Assembly: GCA_000226015.1 (NCBI GenBank)
Contig: JH156100.1
Location: 15,849 to 38,763 of the forward strand
From: Mnemiopsis leidyi
Lineage: Eukaryota; Ctenophora; Tentaculata; Lobata; Bolinopsidae
DNA length: 22,915 nucleotides
Direction: 5' to 3'
Shown here: one piece after another, positions 10,201-17,727 of the stretch
Position numbering within the stretch: the first letter of the stretch is position 1
Layout of the letters: each line of letters opens with the position of its first letter
The notes under the pieces: model-generated
The model's database searches: none
What the model saw: only the letters and a program-made list of their open reading frames with translations
Told to the model about the DNA's origin: nothing
Position numbers and translations under genes: made by a program

Positions 10201-13200
10201 CACCCGCCTCCCCAAAGACTTTTATGTAAATATGTAAATATGTATTCCAGCTTATCATTTACCATTTTCCTCACCTATTTCTATCACACCCTCTTTCTCA
10301 AACTTCCCAACATATTAGGCTTTCCTCCCAGATTTCCTCTAAACTCTTCTCAACTTCTTCCCTTTTCTTCTCAACCAATCCTGTGAATATACCCATTTCA
10401 ACCTCGTGATAAATAACAGCATTCCGAAATAGCCAAATGTGTTCGTGACTTTTGAAAACCACATTAAATAAGAGGCACTAGTTATCTGGTAATGGCTTGA
10501 TCTCATGTTTCGTTAGATGGAACCCGCACTAGCAGGTAGTGTTCACATTATTCAACGACCCATAGAAACCACGGACTAAATCGAATTTTAGGGTCGTTTT
10601 CAGGCTATCCAATCGCATTAACTCTCAGTGAATAAAGTCATTCCGCTTCTCCTGAACTCTAAATACGTACAGCATGTTATAAACCACATTGAGAAGCTAA
10701 ATGGTGTCGGTAGTGAAGATTAGCTAGCCCCGCGTGTACAGGTCAAGTTAACTATTGTGGATGTGAGAAGATATTGAGTTAGCCCCGTCATTCGATCAGC
10801 CCTCTCTCCCTCCCTCCCTCCTGGCTCTCCCTCCAAATTATTACACCCTGACCCCCCACCTGTTGGAATATGGCATCTAGATACCTCCTGTTATAGACCC
10901 TCTAGTTGTAGCCCTTGTTGTACGTAGTTACTGTAACTTTCTTTTTCCTGTGAAATACATCTTTTCGAGTTTACTGATCAACTCATTACCTTTAAAAGGT
11001 ATAGTTTCCGATTTACTACTTGAGAGTAAGTTACTAATCCAAATATGTGTTTACCGTTTACGTCAGTAAAACATCTCTGGAATTTAAGTCCTTTCTTCTT
11101 CCTTAACCCTGTGATTTCGTCCTTGCACATAGCTCCCCATAATTTGACCCTGCCAATCTGGCATCTGCTTTCCTCACATGTCAACCTCACTTAAAATCCA
11201 CATTGAATTTCCACGTCCACCCAGAAGTCGAGTACAAAGCATTCTAAGAAAAGAGTCCAGCCCCTCGCCACCCAAGGAGAACGGTTTGCAGCACAAGAAA
11301 GTTATGTTTGATGTGTCACGTGATACGGAGCTGGAAGTGGAGGTTCACTGCACTTCCGAGATTACCAGGACACACTCGGAGGAGGAGTTTGAGTACCTGG
11401 AGAAATCGTTAATTGAACATAGTGAGTAGCGTGTTGTTATAGTTTCTATAGTGATTAAACGTAGTGAGTAGCGTGTTGCTATAGTTGCTATAGTAATTAA
11501 ACGTAGTGAGTAGCGTGTTGCTATAGTTGCTATAGTAATTAAACGTAGTGAGTAGTGTGTTGCTATAGTTGCTATAGTAATTAAACGTAGTGAGTAGTGT
11601 GTTGCTATAGTTGCTATAGTAATTAAACGTAGTGAGTAGTGTGTTGCTATAGGTTGCTATAGTAATNNNNNNNNNNNNNTAGTGAGTAGTGTGTTGCCTA
11701 TAGTTGCTATAGTAATTGAACATAGTGAGTAGTGTGTTGCCTATAGTTGCTATAGTAATTAAACGTAGTGAGTAGCGTGTTGCTATAGTTGCTATAGTAA
11801 TTAAACGTAGTGAGTAGTGTGTTGCTATAGTTGCTATAGTAATTAAACGTAGTGAGTAGTGTGTTGCTATAGTTGCTATAGTAATTAAACGTAGTGAGTA
11901 GTGTGTTGCTATAGTTGCTATAGTAATTGAACATAGTGAGTAGCGTGTTGCTATAGTTGCTATAGTAATTAAACGTAGTGAGTAGCGTGTTGCTATAGTG
12001 ATTGCGTGTGTTTCTATAGTTGTATATGCTGATTGTGTACTAGTTTCAGTTTGTTGTTTAGCGTGCTTTTGTTATCTTGTTTTCTATCGGTACAGATCTA
12101 TCGATACGCTACATCTAGCCGTGTACACTATTATGTACATTATAATAATGTACATAAATACAAGCCTCTCCTCGTATTTAAGTTTAGTTGTGTAGTTCGC
12201 TTGGGTAGGATAAAGCAGTAATAGTGGTTCTATTAGGTACTTAACTTGCCTATATTAGGCGACGACCTATCATTTATCGACCTTTGGTACTGGTGCTAGC
12301 TTCAATATTGTATGTTCTATTTAATGTTGTATACGATAGTCTCCAAAATAGTAGCTGTACTTTTCTGCACTACTGTTCTCAGTCTTAATTGTAATTTGAA
12401 TCAAGTCGCAAATAGTAGCTGTACTTTTCTATACATACTTATGTCTTAAGTCTAAAATTTAATTCGAATCAAGTGCTTGTTGGATCTTGTATCCCTGTCT
12501 TTGTCCGTAGCTGATCTATCTTTAAGACAAATTTGTTAGTAAATGTTTGTTCCTGGAGTATCTATAGATTTACACAACGAAAGATTTACACTATACAGCC
12601 ACCTATACTTGTAGCCCGATACTTCTACTGTGTACACTGTACACATCTATTGTATACATGCGGATTACAGATTCTAAGTATAACAACAAACTCATGGCCT
12701 CGTACACATAAACACGTAAACTCTAAAGCCAAGTTTTAACATCTCTTCCTCTGCAGCTGTTGTGGAAGAACAGTGTGAATGTTACATAGAGACCCCGGAA
12801 GACATGATCCCTCCGGAGAAAGAGTCTCCGATATCCGTTTCCTCCTACTCCGAATCACCCATGAGCGAGGAACCTGAACACTCAGAGATGTTCGGGGGTG
12901 AAGTTGACCTGGAACTTGAGGAGGAGAATATCGGTAAACCGGCTGTTACTGAACTGGAAATCAGTTTGTCTGATGCGGAGGACGCTGAGGTTGATATTGA
13001 TTTGAGTGTCACTGATGAGACCAAACATTGTGATGACGAAGTTGTAAATGATTTGGATGACGATGATGATAGTCTCTCAAATGACGTCATGAGAAACGAT
13101 ACCAATCTAGATGTTTTGGAAAATGACACGTCGTATGAGGAGATAATATCGGCAGTTGAAAACATGGTGAATCCTGATGAAGTTGTCATTGTGGAACACA

Positions 13201-15205
13201 CTAATCAGATAGATCCGGATCAAATTAATCAGATAGATACGGAACACACTTATCAGATAAGAAAGATCCGGAAGAGTTGGACGAGGGGGAAGAGTCTTCC
13301 GAACTTCCCAGGACACCGGAAATCGTTATTACAGACCCGATTTCTTTCAACAACGGAAATTTGGATGATGAACCGGTAGAAGTTAATTCTGAAGAAGTGG
13401 AAACTTCACCTGTTGAAGAGAAGGCCGAGAGTATCGAGCCTGTTGTAGTGGAGGAGAAACCAGTGTTCGTTGAGGGTAAGTCTGAAGGGGAGGAAAAATC
13501 GAGGGAGGAGGAAAAACCGGAGTTGATTGTTGAGGAGACAGTGGAGACTGTTGAAGAGAAAGAAAATCATCCTCAGATGGTTCGCACTCGCAGTAACAAC
13601 GGTCAGTATATTCATAACTAAAGATGAATTCAGTGTTTTTTTTTAATTTTCGTTTCTTTTTTTTCATCTGCAACCTGCCAAACCTGTCAGGTGGTTGCTT
13701 CTTCTGTGGGCCAACACTGCCCCCACCGGCCTCTTGGGAAATGAATTCAGTGTTAAAGTTGTAAAATGTCTGCTGGTTAAATTAAATATTCTGTTTATAC
13801 TCCATTCAGAACTACTGCACGAAATGAATTTAGGCATAATTTTGGTTCGAATTTTTTCGGTGCATGGTAAACACATAATTACAATTTCACTTACGTTTCA
13901 GATCTCGAAGATCTCAAACCACCAAGAAAGCCCGCCAGGAACAAGCTGTCCTCAGCCTCGTTTAACCGTGTTCTGAGAAAGATCGACCACACAAGCAATG
14001 AGACTATCTTCTTGGAAAGACCAGGGAAGCGCCTCAAAAACAGACCTCGGAGCATGAGCAGCCTGAATTCACACAACCGGGTGAGGAAAAAGGACAAGTG
14101 TTTCCCAAATCTAATTCCAACTAACCACAGTTAAATTATCCCAGCTAAAATTGAGATGGATTGAAAGTTTATGCGTATGTACGTATTACCTATCATCGTA
14201 TGTAACTCCGACAGCTGATTAATTTGACCACATTCCTCAGCCGCAGAACACTCTAGAACAAAAAGAAAACCTGGTAAGCATGTACGCGCTAGCACCGGAC
14301 ATAGCGGACATGGTAGCGAGTGTTTACCAGAACCAACACTCCATCAGCACCACCACCCAAATTTTACCCGAACGGGACGAGAACAGAACTCTGGGGGCGT
14401 CCCCGGTGTCATGTGCTACCGGCACCCCTCGAACTGGGATCAGGAGGAACCCCAGTTACGAGGCTGCTGAGTTTGTCATGCACGATGTGGAGAGTGAGGG
14501 AGAGAGCGAAGCGGAGGAGCAGGAGACGTTACCTCTCAAACAAACCAGCCTTGTTCCTGGTAAGATTCGATCACATTTCTATCCTTGTATGGTCATATCC
14601 TGTTTCTCGGGTTTGGAGAACGGTATTTCTGGGGGATGTCTCAAATTTCAAGCCCCATTTCTCAAAATGTAATGCTTCTACCTTTTTGAAGGTTTATTTG
14701 TGTCCATTTGACCATTTGACCATGTGAGAATATTTTACTACCGAAAACTAAAGCAGGACCAATAAATTTTGAGAAATGAGGTTTAAAATCCTCCCCAGGA
14801 TTACTCTTCTTTAATCTCTGTGTGACTTGTGTGAGAGATATTATTTGATATTATTTGATATTAGTATTACTATTTACTCGTTCGCGTAAAACAGCTGAAT
14901 CCATTATATAAACATAGATTTAGAATCAAGTATTTTTATAAATATGTATAGGTAAAGATGCCTCTGTACTTTCAATCCCACATATTTATAAACAAACTCG
15001 ACCACCTCCTAATTCAGATTCAAATCCTGAAACAGCAGCTACTGAAGATCTTCCGGTCAAATCCCCAAAGAAGGGAATAAAGCAGCGGCTGAGCTTTAAG
15101 AAAAAGAAAGAAAAAGGGAGCACTCCTCAAAAGGCGAACTTGAAAGGACTGCCGCCCGGAGAGCCAGAAAAGAGGCGAACGAAGAAGCAATGTGTTCTCA
15201 TGTAG
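1194..15205 (+). CDS. prickle: Prickle homologue (PET + three LIM domains + CaaX box), N-terminus missing
   Basis: Thirteen coding exons join with consistent phases: 1194-1266, 2284-2376, 6538-6656, 6811-6925, 7042-7245, 7405-7561, 9478-9587, 9893-10044, 11225-11421, 12757-13601, 13902-14080, 14241-14559 and 15018-15205. They encode about 916 residues once one missing base in exon 10 is allowed for. Visible in order: a KICINCKCP segment like the Cys-rich motif before PET domains; PET (about residues 40-130, YSWIPVGL and QLPAHD); LIM1 from C131, LIM2 from C196, LIM3 from C256; an acidic tail; a basic end; and the terminal CVLM, a CaaX box whose final Met predicts farnesylation. PET-LIM proteins with three LIM domains and a CaaX box are Prickle; Testin lacks the CaaX box. 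Prickle is a cytoplasmic, membrane-recruited planar cell polarity protein that partners Van Gogh and opposes Dishevelled. Exon 1 begins mid-codon, so at least one upstream coding exon is missing. Size is close to vertebrate Prickle1. Confidence 0.95.
1810..2270. repeat. 19-bp minisatellite, about 22-24 copies
   Basis: Near-identical units of GACATGCGAGTAATATTAT fill the end of the intron before prickle exon 2. Early units (from 1810) are diverged and the rest carry single changes. The array stops 13 bp before the exon-2 acceptor. Confidence 0.95.
2284..2376 (+). CDS. prickle: prickle exon 2: start of PET domain
   Basis: This exon has 31 codons in phase 0 at both ends, with acceptor CTCTCCAG and donor TTG|GTAAGT. 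It holds CGKYSWIPVGL, the counterpart of the YAWVPPGL signature that opens PET domains. A 19-bp minisatellite ends just before its acceptor. Confidence 0.88.
2980..2999. repeat. 20-bp perfect palindrome
   Basis: TGTACATTGTACAATGTACA equals its own reverse complement. It follows a TGTACATTG-like string at about 2949-2957. Confidence 0.85.
3476..3768. repeat. 37-bp minisatellite, 8 copies
   Basis: Units contain TTAGTTAGTGCTACAGTTAT followed by CTGATTATCACTCCCTC. Copies differ by only one or two bases (GTGC or GCGC, GATTATC or GATAATC), so the array is young or homogenised. Confidence 0.95.
4671..4690. repeat. Inverted repeat CATGACCA / TGGTCATG
   Basis: Perfect 8-bp arms with a TATT loop. The right half (CCATATTTGGTCATG) recurs directly at about 4719-4733. 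Function unknown. Confidence 0.6.
5848..5881. repeat. Imperfect hairpin in a CpG-rich block
   Basis: GAAATACTTTTCG pairs with CGAAAAAGTATTTC with one bulged base and a 7-base loop. It is followed by a CG-dense stretch (GGCGCGCGTGCGC, GACGCGCG, TACCGCGCAC) unlike the AT-rich surroundings. It may be part of an old mobile element. Confidence 0.5.
6292..6537. repeat. 63-bp minisatellite, 4 copies, ending on a splice acceptor
   Basis: Units start at 6292, 6355, 6418 and 6481 with CGACARTT and end with CTACACACTTCCCCA-like sequence. The fourth unit has a 7-bp internal deletion, and its end plus one G forms the CTTCCCAG acceptor of prickle exon 3. Confidence 0.93.
6538..6656 (+). CDS. prickle: prickle exon 3: core of PET domain
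   Basis: It encodes VEEYMKQLPPEQRP and later YRRKLLMTQLPAHDHTPK, closely matching the PET core (the LPEEKVPY and QLLYQLPPHD region of vertebrate Prickle). The acceptor CTTCCCAG is also the last bases of the final unit of a 63-bp tandem array. The donor is AA|GTATGC, leaving two bases of a split Lys codon. Confidence 0.92.
6811..6925 (+). CDS. prickle: prickle exon 4: end of PET and first LIM1 cysteine
   Basis: One base completes the split codon, then 38 codons follow and end in FDCRT before GTGAGT. The sequence KAQAEELAEFSRLR matches the charged helix between PET and LIM1. The acceptor TTGTGTAG has a weak pyrimidine tract, but phase and homology on both sides fix it. Confidence 0.85.
7042..7245 (+). 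CDS. prickle: prickle exon 5: LIM1 and start of LIM2
   Basis: These 68 codons include LVDLHYFYKDGELFCGRHHA and LLKPRCFACDE, nearly identical to Prickle family LIM1/LIM2. The third zinc ligand of LIM1, normally the His in a WHP motif, is Cys here (codon 7111-7113, within IWCVGC). The donor is GAG|GTAGGT. Confidence 0.95.
7405..7561 (+). CDS. prickle: prickle exon 6: LIM2
   Basis: It encodes DRNWHMDHFCCWECDSPLGG and then QRYVTRDDHPFCILC, a canonical LIM domain with all ligands present (with the CFAC from exon 5). It ends one base into a codon at GCTC|GTAAGT. Confidence 0.94.
8408..8580. repeat. 29-bp minisatellite, about 6 copies
   Basis: Units start near 8408, 8437, 8466, 8495, 8524 and 8554 with TGTRTTAGCGTACCTGTATA. 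The last two are diverged. It lies in the same intron as the nested small gene, downstream of that gene's stop codon. Confidence 0.92.
8787..8792 (-). other. Polyadenylation signal for the nested small gene
   Basis: TTTATT on the + strand reads AATAAA on the - strand, about 150 bases after the nested ORF's stop codon. The distance suits a short 3' UTR, but the hexamer is common in AT-rich DNA. Confidence 0.4.
8944..9186 (-). CDS. Nested small secreted protein, unknown family
   Basis: A single-exon 80-residue ORF sits inside prickle intron 6 on the opposite strand. I do not recognise it. It begins with a clear signal peptide (MIRTVFIAAILFTLSFA, likely cleaved near residue 17). The mature part of about 63 residues has two predicted amphipathic helices (around residues 29-43 and 58-76), an acidic FEEEF link, and exactly two cysteines (C44 and C77) that could pair. 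The start has A at -3. An AATAAA lies about 150 bases past the stop (8792-8787, - strand). No convincing TATA box is seen. Codon use looks coding and the + strand frame opposite looks like a shadow. It could be a secreted peptide, a host-defence peptide or a venom-like component; nothing in the sequence decides this. Confidence 0.62.
   Translation of the reverse strand: MIRTVFIAAILFTLSFALEVKERAIDIDPEFIKTILNWVKQMICPQSFNFEEEFGDSNDAFIKQIKAMIQMLKMFICYSG
9478..9587 (+). CDS. prickle: prickle exon 7: first zinc site of LIM3
   Basis: Two bases complete Pro, then PCKKCSLPIGLDSAHMVHRE and FHWHATESCFYCENCQ follow. The HWHATExCF string is diagnostic of Prickle LIM3. The acceptor is TTCTCAG and the donor CAG|GTGAAT. 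Confidence 0.94.
9893..10044 (+). CDS. prickle: prickle exon 8: end of LIM3 and linker
   Basis: It encodes SSPFLFKFEEIFCSSTCAQQ, the final zinc knuckle of LIM3, then a Pro/Glu-containing linker ending VEDNPVD. The donor is AG|GTACAT, leaving two bases that combine with the first base of exon 9 into Arg. The open frame runs on to 10147 if the intron is retained, but the phase match to exon 9 supports splicing. Confidence 0.88.
10045..11224. other. Prickle intron (about 1.2 kb)
   Basis: No gene seen. It contains pyrimidine-rich stretches (CTCCCTCCCTCCCTCC near 10804-10821) and nothing else that I recognise. The open frames entering from both sides are readthrough from exons 8 and 9. Confidence 0.6.
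11225..11421 (+). CDS. prickle: prickle exon 9: basic to acidic tail
   Basis: It starts at CCACCCAG|A and includes RSRVQSILRK and KKVMFDVSRD, reminiscent of the basic motif and VxF motif in vertebrate Prickle tails, then a Glu-rich stretch ending LIEH. The donor is ATA|GTGAGT. The last 12 exon bases and the donor are the founding unit of the 42-bp array that fills the following intron. An in-frame TAG lies 6 bases past the donor. Confidence 0.87.
11410..12001. repeat. 42-bp minisatellite of 14 units carrying copies of the exon-9 5' splice site
   Basis: AGTGAGTAG occurs at 11421, 11463, 11505, 11547, 11589, 11631, 11681, 11724, 11767, 11809, 11851, 11893, 11935 and 11977. The first is the real exon-9 donor. 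Each unit repeats TAATTRAACRTAGTGAGTAG followed by a GTTGCTATAGTTGCTATAG-type segment. Units near 11713 and 11924 match the last 12 exon bases exactly (TAATTGAACATA). The array is interrupted by an N gap. Confidence 0.95.
11667..11679. other. Assembly gap (13 N)
   Basis: The gap falls inside the 42-bp array where about 6 bases would complete a regular unit. Units next to it carry extra bases (AGGTTGC, TTGCCTATAG), so copy number and sequence here are unreliable. Confidence 0.98.
12131..12157. repeat. Near-perfect palindrome with 13-bp arms
   Basis: TTATGTACATTAT and ATAATGTACATAA are exact reverse complements around a single A. It lies in the same intron as the donor array, about 130 bp after it. 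Confidence 0.85.
12346..12473. repeat. Two diverged copies of a roughly 65-bp unit
   Basis: AAATAGTAGCTGTACTTTTCT recurs about 64 bases apart. Each copy ends in similar TTTRAATCAAGT or TTCGAATCAAGT sequence. An old tandem duplication in the prickle intron. Confidence 0.75.
12757..13601 (+). CDS. prickle: prickle exon 10: long acidic region with a frame disruption
   Basis: The acceptor CTCTGCAG is followed by about 281 codons very rich in Asp and Glu (for example DLDDDDDSL and VEETVETVEEKEN). The frame runs cleanly to 13259, then continues in another frame from 13265 to the donor AACG|GTCAGT. The break lies in the third copy of a 24-bp coding repeat (13203-13264). The exon length is one base short of what the flanking phases require. 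A stronger internal donor, G|GTAAGT after 13475, is in the same phase. Confidence 0.82.
13203..13264 (+). repeat. prickle: 24-bp coding tandem repeat in prickle exon 10
   Basis: AATCAGATAGATCCGGATCA begins copy 1 (13203) and a close variant begins copy 2 (13227). They encode NQIDPDQI and NQIDTEHT. The third copy (13251) has AGAAA (13260-13264) inserted before its GATCCGGAA, and this is where the reading frame changes. Confidence 0.85.
13902..14080 (+). CDS. prickle: prickle exon 11: basic Ser-rich tail
   Basis: The acceptor is ACGTTTCAG and the donor CGG|GTGAGG. The 59 codons after the split codon encode LEDLKPPRKPARNKLSSASF and RPRSMSSLN, a basic, Ser-rich, probably disordered segment. The domain is not recognised. 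Placement rests on phase agreement with exons 10 and 12. Confidence 0.78.
14241..14559 (+). CDS. prickle: prickle exon 12: tail
   Basis: The acceptor is ATTCCTCAG and the donor CCTG|GTAAGA. The 106 codons include SMYALAPDIADMVASVY and an acidic patch ESEGESEAEEQE. An internal GTAAGC at 14273 could end a short 11-codon version in phase 0, but the long open frame has the correct phase for exon 13. Confidence 0.78.
15018..15205 (+). CDS. prickle: prickle last coding exon with CaaX prenylation box
   Basis: The acceptor is CTAATTCAG; the first two bases complete Asp. A Lys-rich region (FKKKKEKGS, EKRRTKKQ) precedes the terminal CVLM and a TAG stop. A CaaX box behind a polybasic stretch is the membrane-targeting arrangement expected for Prickle. 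Confidence 0.93.
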
Positions 15206-15628
15206 TGACTAGAATATTTGCTGAGCAATTCAGCTTGTAAATATCAGTGTCCGCCGTACGTCGTGCGGTTTATCAGACCCAATTCGAGAAAAGTGGTAAA
15301 TTGGTTTGTTTTGTAATTTGTGAAACTGGCAATGGGGTTTCAAGGGTCATGTGTACGAATACGACTGAGAATTTTCTCCGGCGAAAGATTTCGATAGTAT
15401 TTATACATTTAATTTTAGCCGTAATTTTCAAGAAATTAGTCTAGTGCCAATGGCTAACATTCAATTTCAAGCGAGGGATTGGTAAAATTGGCCCTCTTAA
15501 TTTTTGACGATTTAATGATATTTTGCTGTTTATATTATGGAACAATGTTATACTTTTTTCGTTATGATTGTCAGAAAATTACACTTGATTTTTCACGATT
15601 ATTTAAATTATTGTATCAGAAAGCTTTC

Positions 15629-15638
15629 AATAAATAAA
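15629..15638 (+). other. prickle: Prickle polyadenylation signals (overlapping AATAAA pair)
   Basis: AATAAATAAA holds two overlapping canonical hexamers about 425 bases after the stop codon. Another AATAAA is at 16022-16027 and could give a longer 3' UTR. Confidence 0.6.
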
Positions 15639-16499
15639 TATTCATTGATATTTTTGTGGCAAAAGCAATTGGTGTGATGCTAAATTTGTTGAACAGCGAT
15701 GTTTATTTTTCTTTACACTTTTTACGACACAATACAACATTAAGAACAGAGGTGGCGATGATACCTTACGCTTGTAAAGAATTCTTGGTTATTTTCTAGA
15801 TTGTATTTGGTCTGGTATTTCGATTGCAAACAAGGAGGGTGATGCCAGGCTGAGAGTTTTATTGACAGTCTGTTGGTAAAACTAAAATTCGTGGCATAGG
15901 TTCTTAGTGTAACGTTCAATTGGGTTCAATTCACCAAATAGTGATCATATTCATAATACGGCAGCATGATGAAAGAGCATCAACATTCTTTTATCTTAGG
16001 CACCTAATCCATCATTTGTATAATAAAGTTTTTAGATTAATATTCTGCATCAGATTGTATTATTTGTTTATGGCTCCTAGTTATAATAAATCGGAGTAAG
16101 AATAAATGCAGACTACGTAGAAACAGTTTGTCTCAGCTTTTCACAGTCGTCATAAATCTAGTTCATAGATGATGCACTTAATGGTGATCCACAATAATGG
16201 GTTATCAGTGAGGCGTTAATACTATTATTAACGTCAACAGTGTTCCCGTGCGGAAGGCTGCACAAGGAATGGAATCTGAGGGTATTTGTACTTTGTTGAG
16301 TCCAATCTATTGTACGACCTTAACATCACCTAATAACCGGCACAGTTACAATGATACTACTCTAGTAATAGTATCAACCAAGAAAATTGGTACCGCCACA
16401 ACTGCTCAGCCATAAATTGGAGGGGCGATATGGATAACATTAGACGAACTTTAGTCTTGCGTGTACAGTGTAGCATCATGGAATGCGAACAGGAACTGC

Positions 16500-16730
16500 A
16501 GGGTCTGCAGCTAACTTGCTACACGTTGTAAAGCCCTGCTGCCGCGAAGCGGCAGCCTCCGGCTGTGGTGAGTGGTGAGACAACAGCTAACTCCCGGCGC
16601 GGGAGTGGTGAGACAACAGCTAACAGGATGCTTGGGTTTGAAGTCGGCGCCTAGTTGTGACTGAACTGAATGATGCGACGGGAATGATAAATGCGTGCGC
16701 GCGCTCCCGCGCCGCGCATGCTAAATGCTT
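16500..16730. repeat. GC-rich block with hairpins and a direct repeat
   Basis: It contains a perfect hairpin GCTGCCGC-GAA-GCGGCAGC (16538-16556), an overlapping CAGCC-TCC-GGCTG (16553-16565), CTCCCG-GCG-CGGGAG (16591-16605), and a 21-bp direct repeat (16571-16591 and 16604-16624) built on GTGGTGAGACAACAGCTAAC. A CG-rich near-palindrome follows (about 16692-16721). The composition differs sharply from the surroundings. It is probably a non-autonomous mobile element, but no ends or target duplication could be assigned. Confidence 0.5.
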
Positions 16731-17600
16731 CATGTCGACGCACTTGGCACACGATTAGCCTTGTTTACATTGCTGAAATTTTGTTCTTTTTTCATTTCTG
16801 AAGATGTTTGGTCGATTTCGTTGCAGTTTCATGGCTAAGGAGACATTTATAGAACATTTTTCACTAAATCAAAAACTATCATTACTTCCAACTGAAGAGA
16901 AGATAAGCAAACTAATATTTTGTGTCTAATCTCCCACGTAATAATTTAAAAGTGCATTCCAATAAGCTAGCACCTTGTGGCTAGAAACCCTTGGATTAGA
17001 GAGCTTAAATTGTTCATTTTAAGATACATATTACCGATAAAAAGATGTGTAATTAAATACATACATTCATTTCAAATCAACTTTTTACTCAAGTTATACA
17101 TAGCAGTATCAATCAAGAAAACATTGACGAACGACCTGCATTCTTCCGCCCAAATGCCGATATGCTACTGCCATGGATTTCAACCACCTATCCGTGCCAC
17201 GAGGGATCTTCTCTATAAAAATAATAATTTCATATGATAAAAAGGCGTCGTTAAAATTTGTACAAAACATAATGAAATCAGGTACAAGAAACACCGATAT
17301 GTGGTAAAGTAACGACCCACTTATTCGACAAGGCTTATCTAAAAATGGGGAATTAACTTGCACACCTGCATTGTACAATACATCTGCAACATTGACACAA
17401 CTTGGCAAAACACACACACACATATATATGAGCTAACTTGTACAGTGTTTATCTACAATCAGACTTATAAATGGAGAAGCGGACATCTTGAGAAAAATGC
17501 TCGTGAAAAACCAACAGAAGCAAATCCATGTCTCCTTAAGATAATCTATTCTAAATACAAGCAAGGCAGGTACAATTCTGGGTTAAAAAACTCTTAAAAT

Positions 17601-17727
17601 TCAAGTCTTTCTTTTCCGTTTACCGCCCGGTTTGCGGCCCTTGGACGGCTTGTTTAACTGTTTCTTGCAGGGCGGACAAAACCAATCCAGATCATCCGGC
17701 GGAGCTTGAGCCAGTCCGACACAGGGC
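17601..17727 (-). CDS. TAF3: TAF3 last coding exon: second half of PHD finger
   Basis: The acceptor CTCCCAG completes the split Trp codon. PCVGLAQAPPDDLDWFCPPC supplies the last zinc cysteines. A Lys/Arg-rich end follows before TGA at 17603-17601. The basic tail after the PHD finger is also typical of TAF3. Confidence 0.93.

Larger units (their letters stand above)
15206..17600. other. Convergent intergenic region between prickle and TAF3
   Basis: About 2.4 kb between the two stop codons. The left part should be the prickle 3' UTR up to one of its polyadenylation signals. A GC-rich hairpin block lies at about 16500-16730. Short ORFs at 15247-15444 and 16977-17423 show no protein features. 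I see no clear AATAAA for TAF3 on the - strand directly after its stop. Confidence 0.6.

Noticed and set aside
11409..11934. Long - strand ORFs encoding a 14-residue repeat rich in Asn, Tyr and Thr
   Set aside because: They exist only because the 42-bp unit is a multiple of three and lacks stops in that frame. The array is explained by the + strand splice junction.
12845..13201. Ser-rich - strand ORF of 118 codons
   Set aside because: It is the mirror of the Asp/Glu-rich prickle exon (GAX codons read backwards give Ser and Thr).
13260..13264. Programmed -1 ribosomal frameshift in prickle exon 10
   Set aside because: There is no X XXY YYZ slippery heptamer and no obvious downstream structure. 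An indel or sequencing error in the repeat explains the change better.
15890..15945. tRNA-like B-box string GGTTCAATTCA with a weak A-box
   Set aside because: Spacing between the boxes is too short and no acceptor stem can be formed.
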